DNA from: CAYVOV01 sp964453525 | GTDB taxonomy: Bacteria; Chloroflexota; Dehalococcoidia; Dehalococcoidales; UBA2162 | NCBI GenBank assembly: GCA_964453525.1 | Contig: CAYVOV010000009.1 | Coordinates: 76,220-140,219 of the forward strand | Reading direction: 5' to 3' | Length of the DNA stretch: 64,000 nucleotides | Shown here: piece by piece, positions 51,093 through 59,307 of the stretch | How the letters are laid out: the number at the start of each line of letters is the position of its first letter | How positions within the stretch are numbered: the stretch's first letter is position 1 | The notes under the pieces: model-generated | What the model was told of the DNA's origin: nothing | Database searches by the model: none | What the model saw: only the letters and a program-made list of their open reading frames with translations | Translations under genes and position numbers: made by a program

Positions 51093-52194
51093 TTATTCTT
51101 CATTGCCGATGATTGACCTGAGATAAGCCTTGATAAAACCATCGAGGTCACCATCCAAGACTGCTTCCGGATTGCCTGTCTGATAGCTGGTTCTATGGTC
51201 TTTCACCATTTTATAAGGATGCAGGACGTAGCTTCTAATCTGGTTGCCCCAGCCGGCGGCAATTCGCTCTCCCTTGAGTCTGGACCTTTCCTCGGCCCTT
51301 CTGGCTAATTCCATATTCAACAGGCGAGATTGAAGAATTTTCATGGCAATATCTTTATTCTGGTACTGAGAGCGTTCACTCTGGCAGGTAACGGCGAGCT
51401 TCGTTGGCAGATGAGTAATCCGGACAGCGCTGCTCGTTTTCTGCATGTGCTGCCCACCCGGTCCGCTTGACCTGAAAGTCTCGATTTTCAGTTCATCCGG
51501 CTCAATTTTTATATCGGTATCCTCGGCCGCCTCCGGCAATACCTCTATCAGGGCAAACGAAGTATGCCTGGCGTGGTCAGCGTCGAACGGAGAAAGACGT
51601 ACCAGTCTGTGGACGCCGTGCTCTGATTTTAAGTAGCCGAATGCGTAATCACCGCTGACGCTGATAGTGGCACTCTTTATTCCGGCTTCGTCACCGGGAG
51701 AAGTATCCAGCACCTCTGCCTGGTAGCCGCGGCGCTCTGCCCAGCGCAGGTACATCCTGAGCAGTATTTCAGCCCAGTCCTGAGATTCGGTGCCTCCGGC
51801 ACCGGCGTGTATGGCAAGGATGGCATTTCTGGCATCGTACTCGCCGGAGAAAGCTGTCTCCAACTCCATATCATCAAGGACAGAAGCCACGGTGTCTATT
51901 TCCGACTCAAACTCTTCTCGAAAATCAGTGTCCTCTTCCGCCAATGAACTCAAAGCGGCAATGTCGGCAACTTTTTTCTCAAGAGCCCGCCACTTCTCAA
52001 CCACCTTTTTGTGCTCGGCAAGCTGGCGCATAACGCTCTGGGCTTCTGACTGGTTAAGCCAGAAATCGGGCTGCGCCGATTGTTTTTCCAGTCTGGCTAT
52101 TTCCTTTTCTCTGGCAGCAATATCAAAGATGCACCAGTGCCATAGAAATTCTTTCCTGGAGGTCTTTCAGCTTATCTCTTGATTCCTGTACCAA
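51093..52194 (-). CDS. prfB: Peptide chain release factor 2, with +1 programmed frameshift
   Basis: RF2 reads UGA and UAA stop codons. The 23-codon first frame starts at a TTG (52194) four bases after AAGGAGG and ends in CTT TGA (52128-52123). Shifting +1 at CTT, skipping the T at 52125, joins it to the second frame, DIAAREKEIARLE and onward, giving 366 residues, the normal RF2 length. Domain 2 has the SPF tripeptide (VRLSPFD) that recognises the stop codon, and domain 3 has the GGQ loop (SGPGGQHMQ) that releases the peptide. The frameshift is the well-known RF2 autoregulation, in which low RF2 favours the shift. Confidence 0.96.
52120..52140 (-). other. RF2 recoding site (CTT-TGA)
   Basis: CTT (52126-52128) and the in-frame TGA (52123-52125) followed by T match the canonical slippery site. 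The upstream Shine-Dalgarno-like stimulator is weak (GGTG, three bases before CTT) compared with AGGGGG in E. coli. Confidence 0.92.
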
Positions 52195-52243
52195 TTATCC
52201 TCCTTAGAAACTAGGTTACAGGGACTGGTGAATGTATCTGTCC

Positions 52244-52972
52244 TTAATTATATTCCTTTTTCGTCAGGGTGTCTTCTTTTTGCTTGAGACTTCTCCCCGC
52301 CGTCTGGTGAGCAAAACGGGTTGGCTCGGGAAGACGGTAGCCACGGCAGCATTCGAGCACCCAGTAAATGGCAGTTTCCAGGTCAATCCGGTGACCTATG
52401 GACACGTACACCGGTTTCACTCGATGCTTTGTCCTCAGAACCACACCTATAGTCTCACCATCATCCATTATCTCTGCATGGCTGCCCGGTTCAGTCGCCG
52501 GTTCACGGTGCGTGCCGCAGAGTCTCGATTTAGCGCAGCCGATTGTCGGTATATCAAGAAAGAGTCCCAGATGAGAGGCAAGGCCAAGTCGCCTGGGATG
52601 AGCAATCCCCTGTCCGTCGACGATAATCAGGTCCGGAGTGATATTGAGTTTTTCACAGGCTGCCAGTGTCAGAGGTAGCTCGCGGAAGGACAGCAGTCCC
52701 GGAATATAGGGGAAATCAAGCTGTCCATATGCTTCCTGGGTTTCAATAACAGTGAGTTCGGGATATTTTAATACCACGGCAGCTCCCAGTGCTATTTTCC
52801 GGTCTCTGCTTACCGATATATCCAGACCGGCTATATAGCGCGGGGACAGTACCTCATTCTTCCTGGAGACCTGGGTCGCCAACCGGAGTTGCATCTCCTT
52901 GGCCTGAGAAGTGCTGAGCCGCCAGCCGTGCAAACTCTTTACCTTCACGTCCCGATTATAGCTACTGTACAT
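52244..52972 (-). CDS. nfi: Endonuclease V
   Basis: A 242-residue deoxyinosine-specific endonuclease that nicks DNA one base past inosine. Motifs: YIAGLDISVSR with the metal-binding Asp, SYR-like region in YIPGLLSFRE, VDGQGIAHPRRLGLASHLG, and TIGCAKSRLCG with the catalytic Lys. It precedes prfB by 49 bases on the same strand. Confidence 0.95.
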   Translation of the reverse strand: MYSSYNRDVKVKSLHGWRLSTSQAKEMQLRLATQVSRKNEVLSPRYIAGLDISVSRDRKIALGAAVVLKYPELTVIETQEAYGQLDFPYIPGLLSFRELPLTLAACEKLNITPDLIIVDGQGIAHPRRLGLASHLGLFLDIPTIGCAKSRLCGTHREPATEPGSHAEIMDDGETIGVVLRTKHRVKPVYVSIGHRIDLETAIYWVLECCRGYRLPEPTRFAHQTAGRSLKQKEDTLTKKEYN

Positions 52973-53044
52973 TCATTTTACAAATCCATATTCCCCGAAT
53001 GTATCCGGGTGGCAATAACTGCGTGTCGCCGAACTTAATTACTA

Positions 53045-53073
53045 TTGACAGTCGCTTCCTTATAGCGCATAAT
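53045..53073 (+). promoter_or_regulatory. rpsP promoter, leaderless arrangement
   Basis: Perfect TTGACA (53045-53050), 17-base spacer, CATAAT (53068-53073). The expected start point (about 53080) coincides with the tandem ATG codons at 53078 and 53081. No Shine-Dalgarno is present, so the message is probably leaderless. Confidence 0.7.
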
Positions 53074-53077
53074 ACCT

Positions 53078-53350
53078 ATGATGGTTAAGATAAGACTGAG
53101 AAGAGTGGGGGCAAAGAATAAGCCCAGTTACCGCGTGGTGGTGGCTGATTCACGGTCACCCCGTGATGGAGCATTTATCAACGTTATCGGGCATTACAAT
53201 CCTCAAACTGAACCGGCTACCGTGGTTATAAACGAAGAGGAAGCACTGCACTGGCTCAGTAAGGGAGCGCAACCAACAACTACTGTCGTCAGACTGCTAT
53301 CACAGGCAGGTATTATAGAAAAGTTCAAAGCAATCAAGGAGAAATCATGA
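53078..53350 (+). CDS. rpsP: 30S ribosomal protein S16
   Basis: A 90-residue S16: VKIRLRRVGAKNKPSYRVVV, DSRSPRDGAFINVIGHYNPQ in pieces, and the GAQPTTTVVRLL stretch are all standard. Two ATGs in a row; the second gives the usual MVKIRL start. It overlaps khpA by four bases, in the conserved rpsP-khpA-rimM order. Confidence 0.97.
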   Translation: MMVKIRLRRVGAKNKPSYRVVVADSRSPRDGAFINVIGHYNPQTEPATVVINEEEALHWLSKGAQPTTTVVRLLSQAGIIEKFKAIKEKS

Positions 53351-53574
53351 AAGAACTGGTAGAGTACATTGCCAAATCGATTGTAAATTCACCTGATGAC
53401 GTAGTAGTAACTGAGGAAGAGAACGAGCAAGGCATAACACTCAAATTACAGGTTGCCGATGACGATAAGGGCAGGGTTATTGGTAAGCAGGGTCGAATCG
53501 CTGAAGCAATGCGTACCCTGGTGAGAGTTAAAGCAGCTAAAGCAGGCACTAGAGCAATACTCGAAATCACATAA
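53347..53574 (+). CDS. khpA: KH-domain RNA-binding protein
   Basis: A 75-residue single KH domain protein with the RNA-binding GxxG loop in VIGKQGRIAEAMRTLV. KhpA often pairs with KhpB/Jag and binds diverse RNAs. The start overlaps the rpsP stop by four bases. Confidence 0.95.
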   Translation: MKELVEYIAKSIVNSPDDVVVTEEENEQGITLKLQVADDDKGRVIGKQGRIAEAMRTLVRVKAAKAGTRAILEIT

Positions 53575-53626
53575 TGTTCCCAGAGATAATTAAGCTCGCC
53601 AGAAGTGCCCGCTTGTTCGAAAAAAT

Positions 53627-53648
53627 AAGTAGTGATTCCACTACTTTT
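53627..53648 (+). terminator. Terminator after khpA
   Basis: AAGTAGTG (53627-53634) pairs perfectly with CACTACTT (53639-53646), loop ATTC, ending in TTTT. The stem is only moderately GC-rich, so termination may be partial. Confidence 0.55.
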
Positions 53649-53721
53649 AAGACAGGCAAACGAGAATCCAGTGTTATCTGGCTAGAAAGGCTGACTTTCA
53701 CGGAATTGGCGGAGGATATCT

Positions 53722-55146
53722 ATGGAAACTGTGTCAGATAATGAACGCTGGATTATCTGCCCTGTGTGCCACAAAGGAAACCCAGCCGGAACGCGGTTCT
53801 GTCAACATTGCTGGGGCGCAATTCTCAATCCTGAAGCCGAGGTAAGCTCCGAAGAGATGGAAGAAGCAACGAGGCGGCGGGAGTCTTACCTGCGGCGTCG
53901 AAAAATAATCAAGATAACATCAACCGTCATTATTGCACTTGCTTTTCTGGGTTTGGTTTATCTGTTTCTAAGCAGCTATACCGATATTCTGGTAAAACCT
54001 CCTCAGGATATTAATTCCGACCCTCCTCCCGGGGACTGGTCCATGTTCCGGCGCGATCTGCAGCACACCGGAAGTATTGACTCAGCCGGCATTGTGCCCA
54101 AGGGTGTACAGAAATGGGTTTTTTCTGCGGAAGCAGCGATTCATTCCTCGCCGGCTGTAGTGGATGGGACCGTTTATGTCGGCTCTCAGGACTCGAATTT
54201 ATACGCTTTAGATGCCGATACTGGCGCTGAACGCTGGGCATACCAGACCGGTAGCTGGGTGGAGTCCTCGCCGGCTATTGTTGACGGCGTTGTTTATGTC
54301 GGCTCAAATGACAGTTACCTTCATGCCATTGATTCCGGCAGCGGTGAAGAAATCTGGAATTTTAAGACTAATTATCCAGTAAAAGCCGCCCCGGCGATAG
54401 CTGATGGTATGCTTTATTTACGTTCCGATGACTACTATCTTTACGCCATTGATATTGAAAAAAGAGAAGAAATCTGGAGGTTCAATACCAAAAGCCCTAC
54501 TGGTTCTTCACCGGCGGTATCCGAGGGCATAGTCTTTATCGGCTCCGGGGATGGCTATACCTATGCACTGCATACGCTTAGCGGACAGCGGCGTCTCCGT
54601 TTCAAAACGCACTACTCGGTTTCATCTACCCCGGCGGTGAAAAATGGAAAAGTATATTTTGCTACTGATAACGGATACTTGTGGGCTATGGATGGCTCTG
54701 CCCGTACCTGGCTGCAGGAACATGAAATAAGACCATACTGGGTGCAGTTGTGGGCAATGGGTCTGCCCGGAGTGCCGGAGCCTCCAGACCAGTCCGGCTC
54801 GCTGTGGGGAATAAGGTTAGCCAGGGGAGCCACTGCTTCTTCCCCTCTGATTACGGATGACTCCATATACATCGGGTCTGATAACAAACTGATAGCCGTG
54901 GACATCCAGAGACGTGAAATACGCTGGGAGTTTGAAACCGGCGGTACCGTGAGGTCATCACCTGTAATGGCTGGCTCTGCTGTTATCGTCGGCAGCGAAG
55001 ACGGGAATTTGTATGCTGTAGATTCTACCACCGGTGAAAAGCTCTGGGATTTCCCCACCGGCGGCAAAATAACCTCGTCTCCGGCCGTGGCTAACGGGGT
55101 GATTTACATCGGCTCTCATGACGGTAATCTGTACGCTATAGAATAA
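53722..55146 (+). CDS. Zinc-ribbon, membrane-anchored PQQ-type beta-propeller protein
   Basis: A 474-residue protein. Zinc ribbon at the N-terminus (C13, C16, C27, C30), a cytoplasmic basic helix (RRRESYLRRRK), one transmembrane helix (about 63-83), then an extracytoplasmic propeller. The propeller has repeated blades of the form SSPAVVDGTVYVGSQDSNLY..ALD (shown in part), at roughly 40-residue intervals, at least seven. These are PQQ/BamB-like repeats; no catalytic residues for a PQQ enzyme are evident, so a structural or sensing role is more likely. It separates khpA from rimM, which are usually adjacent. Confidence 0.87.
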   Translation: METVSDNERWIICPVCHKGNPAGTRFCQHCWGAILNPEAEVSSEEMEEATRRRESYLRRRKIIKITSTVIIALAFLGLVYLFLSSYTDILVKPPQDINSDPPPGDWSMFRRDLQHTGSIDSAGIVPKGVQKWVFSAEAAIHSSPAVVDGTVYVGSQDSNLYALDADTGAERWAYQTGSWVESSPAIVDGVVYVGSNDSYLHAIDSGSGEEIWNFKTNYPVKAAPAIADGMLYLRSDDYYLYAIDIEKREEIWRFNTKSPTGSSPAVSEGIVFIGSGDGYTYALHTLSGQRRLRFKTHYSVSSTPAVKNGKVYFATDNGYLWAMDGSARTWLQEHEIRPYWVQLWAMGLPGVPEPPDQSGSLWGIRLARGATASSPLITDDSIYIGSDNKLIAVDIQRREIRWEFETGGTVRSSPVMAGSAVIVGSEDGNLYAVDSTTGEKLWDFPTGGKITSSPAVANGVIYIGSHDGNLYAIE

Positions 55147-55245
55147 CCCGACCTCCGGCTATTACCTGTATTCCGTCGAAAAACGGGAACTTCTAACGGA
55201 AACCTTTTAGCTATATGACAAACTAAGACCTCCATTGAATACAGA

Positions 55246-55773
55246 ATGAAGTCCGCTGAACCGGAATTTATTACTATCGGTAAAATTTTATCTCCGTGGG
55301 GAATAGAGGGTAAACTGAAAGTTCAGGTTGAAACCGATTTTCCTGAGCGCTTTGCTCCCTCCTCAGAGGTCTATATTTCCCGGCGGTCGGCAACAATTAG
55401 CAGCGTTGAGTGGCGGGCAGGGCAGGTCATCATTAAACTCAGCACTATTGACAGTATCAGAGACGCTGAGAAGCTGCGGGGACAGCTTGTAGAAATACAC
55501 AACAGCCAGCTACAGGCTTTGCCTGACGGGCAGTATTACCACTTTCAGCTCATCGGGCTGGAAGTCCAGACTACTCAGGGCGAACCGCTGGGGGAAATAA
55601 CCGATATCATTACCATGTCCAGTAATGATACCTATGTGGTAAAAGGGAACAGCGGCGAGATTCTTATCCCGGCTATCGAGGACGTGGTGAAGTCGGTTGA
55701 CCTTGATAAAGGATGCCTGATTATTGAGCCGATTAAGGGTCTGCTGAGTCTGAATGAAAAACCGGCAAGGTAA
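55246..55773 (+). CDS. rimM: Ribosome maturation factor RimM
   Basis: A 175-residue two-domain protein that helps process 16S rRNA and mature the 30S subunit. N-domain FITIGKILSPWGIEGKLKV and the PRC-barrel C-domain with GQYYHFQLIGLEV and GEILIPAIEDVVKSVD are standard. There is no clear Shine-Dalgarno in front of the ATG. It is convergent with atpC, only 11 bases away. Confidence 0.95.
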   Translation: MKSAEPEFITIGKILSPWGIEGKLKVQVETDFPERFAPSSEVYISRRSATISSVEWRAGQVIIKLSTIDSIRDAEKLRGQLVEIHNSQLQALPDGQYYHFQLIGLEVQTTQGEPLGEITDIITMSSNDTYVVKGNSGEILIPAIEDVVKSVDLDKGCLIIEPIKGLLSLNEKPAR

Positions 55774-55784
55774 GCCAGTTTCCT

Positions 55785-56216
55785 TCACATTGTCACCGGC
55801 CCGTCTCTTCTCCTTCTCCTCCTCTGCCCCACTTTCAGGCGAGCCAGTGAGCGTTGAAGGGATGCTTCAGCCCGGGAAACGTCAATCGTAGCAGTCCGCT
55901 CCCGTAATCTCTGCTCGGCACGGCGTCTTGCTTCTTCCGCCCTTTCCAGGTCAATTTCATCATCCCTTTCCGCAGTATCGGCCAGAACGATAATTCTGTC
56001 CGGCCGTACCTCGAGAAATCCGCCGGAGATAGCCCAGTTGATTTCATCCCCACCCTTTCTTGCCATCATTTCTCCCGCTTTTAGCGTGGTCATCAGGGGG
56101 ATATGATGAGGTAAAATCCCGAGCTGACCCTCAATACCGGGAGCGACAAGTATATCCACTTCGTCTGAATATACGAGCCTTTCTGCAGTGACTACATCAA
56201 GTTTTACAGGAGACAT
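55785..56216 (-). CDS. atpC: ATP synthase F1 epsilon subunit
   Basis: A 143-residue epsilon subunit of the central stalk: N-terminal beta-barrel (LDVVTAERLVYSDEVDILVA, PGIEGQLGILPHH) and C-terminal helical hairpin. The end is unusually basic (GQRRRRRRDGPV). The start overlaps the atpD stop (TAATG). Confidence 0.95.
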   Translation of the reverse strand: MSPVKLDVVTAERLVYSDEVDILVAPGIEGQLGILPHHIPLMTTLKAGEMMARKGGDEINWAISGGFLEVRPDRIIVLADTAERDDEIDLERAEEARRRAEQRLRERTATIDVSRAEASLQRSLARLKVGQRRRRRRDGPVTM

Positions 56217-57613
56217 TATGCCGTACTCCCCATCCTTTGTGCCTGTTCGACCGCCTCCTCAATGAGGCCAACCATATAGAAAGCCTGCTCCGGCAGTTCA
56301 TCATACTTGCCTTCAAGTATCTCCTTGAAGCCGCGTACCGTCTCTGCAACCGGTACGTATTTGCCTTCACGGCCGGTAAATACTTCGGCAACAAACATCG
56401 GCTGAGAAAGGAATCTCTGTATCCGGCGGGCGCGGGCAACCATAAGTTTATCTTCATCGCTGAGCTCTTCGATGCCAAGGATAGCGATTACATCCTGAAG
56501 GTCCTTGTAGCGTTGCAGCACACGCTGGACCTCACGGGCTACGCCATGGTGCTCTTCGCCGACAATGTTGGGGTCGAGTATCCGGGAGGTTGAGGTTAGC
56601 GGGTCAACCGCCGGGTACAGTCCCTGCTCCATGATTGCCCTGTCCAGAGCAACGACACCGTCCAGATGACCGAAGGTGGTGGCTACGCCGGGGTCGGTAT
56701 AGTCATCGGCCGGAACGTAGATAGCCTGAAACGAGGTTATCGAACCCTTCTTTGTCGAGGTGATTCTCTCTTCCAGCTCGCCTACCTCTGTTGCCAGGGT
56801 AGGCTGATAGCCTACCGCCGAAGGCATCCGCCCGAGCAGAGCCGAAACTTCCATACCGGCCAGGGTATAGCGGTAGATATTATCGATAAACAGCAGGACA
56901 TCCTGATGCTCAACGTCACGGAAGTATTCCGCCATCGTCAGGCCGCTCAGCCCGACGCGGAGGCGGACTGCCGGCGGCTCATTCATCTGGCCAAAGGCGA
57001 GCACAGTCTTTTCAATTACGCCTGATTCCCTCATTTCGTACCAAAGGTCATTCCCTTCACGGGACCTCTCTCCGATGCCGGTGAAAACAGAAAATCCTCC
57101 GTGCTCGGTAGCGATGTTGCGGATAAGCTCCTGAATGATAACCGTCTTGCCGACACCGGCACCGCCGTAGGCGCCGACCTTACCTCCTTTAGTGAATGGA
57201 GCAACAAGGTCGATAACTTTCAGACCGGTCTCCAGCATCTCGGTCGTGGTTTCCTGTTCTTCGAGTTTTGGTGGAGTGCGGTGAATCGGCCAGCGCTCGT
57301 CGGTTTTCACTTCACCAAGGTTATCGATGGGCTCTCCGAGTACGTTAAAAAGGCGCCCGAGAGTATTCCTGCCGACAGGTACACTCAGCGGCGCTCCGGT
57401 GTCCGTGGCTTCGGCGCCTCGCTCCAGTCCTTCGGTAGGAGAAAATGAAAGACAACGTACCCAGTTATTACCGATGTGTTCCTGGACTTCAAGCACAATC
57501 TTCCCGCTGTCTGCCTCTATTTCGATAGAATTGAAGAGTTCAGGAAGTCCGTCCGGAGGAAACTCTATATCAACGACCGTGCCTATTACCTGAACCACTT
57601 TACCTTTTGCCAT
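56216..57613 (-). CDS. atpD: ATP synthase F1 beta subunit
   Basis: A 465-residue catalytic subunit. Walker A is GGAGVGKTV (near residue 155), the catalytic Glu is in GERSREGND, and Walker B is VLLFIDNIYRYT. It forms the alternating hexamer with AtpA and makes ATP at the alpha-beta interfaces. Length and motifs are normal. Confidence 0.98.
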   Translation of the reverse strand: MAKGKVVQVIGTVVDIEFPPDGLPELFNSIEIEADSGKIVLEVQEHIGNNWVRCLSFSPTEGLERGAEATDTGAPLSVPVGRNTLGRLFNVLGEPIDNLGEVKTDERWPIHRTPPKLEEQETTTEMLETGLKVIDLVAPFTKGGKVGAYGGAGVGKTVIIQELIRNIATEHGGFSVFTGIGERSREGNDLWYEMRESGVIEKTVLAFGQMNEPPAVRLRVGLSGLTMAEYFRDVEHQDVLLFIDNIYRYTLAGMEVSALLGRMPSAVGYQPTLATEVGELEERITSTKKGSITSFQAIYVPADDYTDPGVATTFGHLDGVVALDRAIMEQGLYPAVDPLTSTSRILDPNIVGEEHHGVAREVQRVLQRYKDLQDVIAILGIEELSDEDKLMVARARRIQRFLSQPMFVAEVFTGREGKYVPVAETVRGFKEILEGKYDELPEQAFYMVGLIEEAVEQAQRMGSTA

Positions 57614-57691
57614 TTCTCACCTCACGACCTTATGTTCTAAAATACTTCTTCCAATTATTTACTATAATAACAGGCATAAAAAATCCTCTTC

Positions 57692-58549
57692 CTAAGACAT
57701 AGCCTCAACCCCGCCGGTGATATCGAGAAGCTCCGTGGTAATCGCCTCCTGACGTGCCTTGTTGTACATCAATGTTAAATCTTCGGTTAGCTCGGCGGCA
57801 TTCTCGGTGGCATTACGCATTGCCACCATCCTTGCCGATTGCTCGCTGGCGATAGCCTCCAGAATGGCGGTGTAAATCTGCATTTCAATGAAGCGCGGCA
57901 GGAGCTCTTCAAGGACCGCATCTGGACCTGGTTCGTAAAGATAGTCCAGGATTTGTTCCGGTACTGCTTCTTCAGGTTCAATCGGTATTATCGGCAGCAC
58001 CACCGGCCTCTGCGCCAGCGTGGAGATAAACTGGGTATAAACAAGATAAGCGGCATCTATAGTGCCGTTTGTGTAATCATCGATGATAATGCGGGAAATG
58101 GGTAGAGTATCGAGATAGCTCGGGTTATCTCCCAGCCAGGTAAACTCAGCCTGGACATTCTGGCCAGTCTTTCTCATAAAATCAGCCCCCTTGCGGCCTA
58201 CACAGACAAGATTCGCCGGCACGTTCTGCTCCCTTATAAAGCTGCTGCAGTGGCGGTTTACGTTTCCGACCAGTCCGCCGCACAGTCCGCGGTCGGGAGT
58301 GATATGTACTATACCGATTCTTGATTTTTCACGGTGCTCAAGCAGTGGGTGTGGTACTTCTCCGGAACGGGACAATACGAACAAGTTGGCAATTACCTGC
58401 CGGATTTTCTCCGAGTAAGGCCTCCCGGCAAGACCACGCTCCTGGGTTCTTCTCATCTTGGAAGCGGCAATCATCTCCATAGCCCGGGTGATTTTGACTA
58501 TGCTCTGGACACCCCGTATCCGGCGCTGGATTAAACGAATATCAGCCAA
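57692..58549 (-). CDS. atpG: ATP synthase F1 gamma subunit
   Basis: A 285-residue rotor subunit: MADIRLIQRRIRGVQSIVKI and TRAMEMIAASKMRR at the N-terminus, and a C-terminal helix with MRNATENAAELTEDLTLMYN and ARQEAITTELLDI, which forms the rotating coiled coil. It is separated from atpA by about 760 bases holding a repeat and a DUF3795 gene, unusual for an atp operon. Confidence 0.97.
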   Translation of the reverse strand: MADIRLIQRRIRGVQSIVKITRAMEMIAASKMRRTQERGLAGRPYSEKIRQVIANLFVLSRSGEVPHPLLEHREKSRIGIVHITPDRGLCGGLVGNVNRHCSSFIREQNVPANLVCVGRKGADFMRKTGQNVQAEFTWLGDNPSYLDTLPISRIIIDDYTNGTIDAAYLVYTQFISTLAQRPVVLPIIPIEPEEAVPEQILDYLYEPGPDAVLEELLPRFIEMQIYTAILEAIASEQSARMVAMRNATENAAELTEDLTLMYNKARQEAITTELLDITGGVEAMS

Positions 58550-58573
58550 TCTTCAACCTCTTATTCTTTAAAT

Positions 58574-58796
58574 CCTATCCCCTATATCCCCTTCCCCTTA
58601 GCAAAGTCTTGCCCTAAAAGTCGTATGTCCCTGTCACCCTGGAGAGTAGCGAAGGGTCTCAGGGAGGAGGGGATTACCTTGATTCCCCACTCTGAGATTC
58701 TTCGTCCGCCAGAGGCGGACTCCAAAATGACTTCTGAGGCAAGGCTCCTTAGCAAGGGAAGGGAAAGATTTTTTCTTAAGAGGGGCTTCGCCCCCT
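58574..58796. repeat. Long intergenic repeat (~220 bp), inverted partner of 24600-24835
   Basis: The same units as at 24600-24835 occur in reverse-complement orientation over the whole length: CAAAGTCTTGCCCTAAAAG, CCCTGGAG..TAGCGAAGGG, GATTCTTCGTCCGCCAGAGG, and the terminal AAGAGGGGCTTCGCCCC hairpin. It interrupts the atp operon between atpG and the DUF3795 gene. Confidence 0.88.
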
Positions 58797-58848
58797 CCCT
58801 GACCTCCCACTGTTATAGAAGTTTCAGCCCTCCTAAACGCCCTGCTAT

Positions 58849-59205
58849 TCAGACAATTCCTTTTCTGATTTCCTCAAGATTGGCCTTCATCACCGGCGCC
58901 ATCTCGAAGTATTTACCCAGCTTCTCGCAGACATATTCTCCGCAATAAGCGCAGTTGGTCACGCCCTTTTCCTGGCCGCACCTGCGTATCTCGCACATGT
59001 CACATTGGCCGACATGCCGGCCGGCAGCGGGAATGCAGCCGACGCAGTTGATGTCCTCCATCTTAAACTTGTGATTGTATTTCTTCGTCCAATTTTCCGC
59101 CACTTCCTGCCGAAGCTTGTCATCGTTTTTCTGCGTGGCGATGTAAGTGTCGCAGTCCGTGCAGACCAGTCCGCAATAAGCTATTTGTTTTTTCTCTGAA
59201 ATCAA
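58849..59205 (-). CDS. DUF3795 cysteine-rich protein inside the atp operon
   Basis: A 118-residue DUF3795 protein: YCGLVCTDCDTYIAT near the start, then INCVGCIPAAG, GQCDMCEIRRCG and NCAYCGEYVCEKL, about a dozen cysteines that probably bind zinc or Fe-S clusters. The start is TTG with GGGAG seven bases upstream. Function is unknown. It is transcribed with the atp genes but is flanked on both sides by dispersed repeats (58574-58796 and 59222-59285), so it looks like an insertion rather than a synthase component. Confidence 0.87.
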   Translation of the reverse strand: MISEKKQIAYCGLVCTDCDTYIATQKNDDKLRQEVAENWTKKYNHKFKMEDINCVGCIPAAGRHVGQCDMCEIRRCGQEKGVTNCAYCGEYVCEKLGKYFEMAPVMKANLEEIRKGIV

Positions 59206-59221
59206 TCACCTACTCCCTGTG

Positions 59222-59285
59222 TCCTCTTCTCCTTTGAAAGGAGAGAGGGAAATTAGTTTTATAAGAGGGGCTTCGCCTCTCTTTA
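59222..59285. repeat. Short hairpin repeat between the DUF3795 gene and atpA
   Basis: A CTCTTCTCCTTT/AAAGGAGAGAG palindrome followed by AAGAGGGGCTTCGCCTCTCTT, the family C hairpin with one mismatch. No gene. Confidence 0.65.
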
Positions 59286-59307
59286 ACACTCCTTATCCCT
59301 CACATGC

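Noticed and set aside
53000..53044. GGGTGGCA-like sequence upstream of rpsP considered as a T-box or riboswitch
   Set aside because: No T-box core, antiterminator or terminator pair can be drawn, and the gene is not of a T-box-regulated class.
58574..58796. Insertion sequence in the atp operon
   Set aside because: No transposase frame or terminal inverted repeats; only the dispersed non-coding repeat is present.
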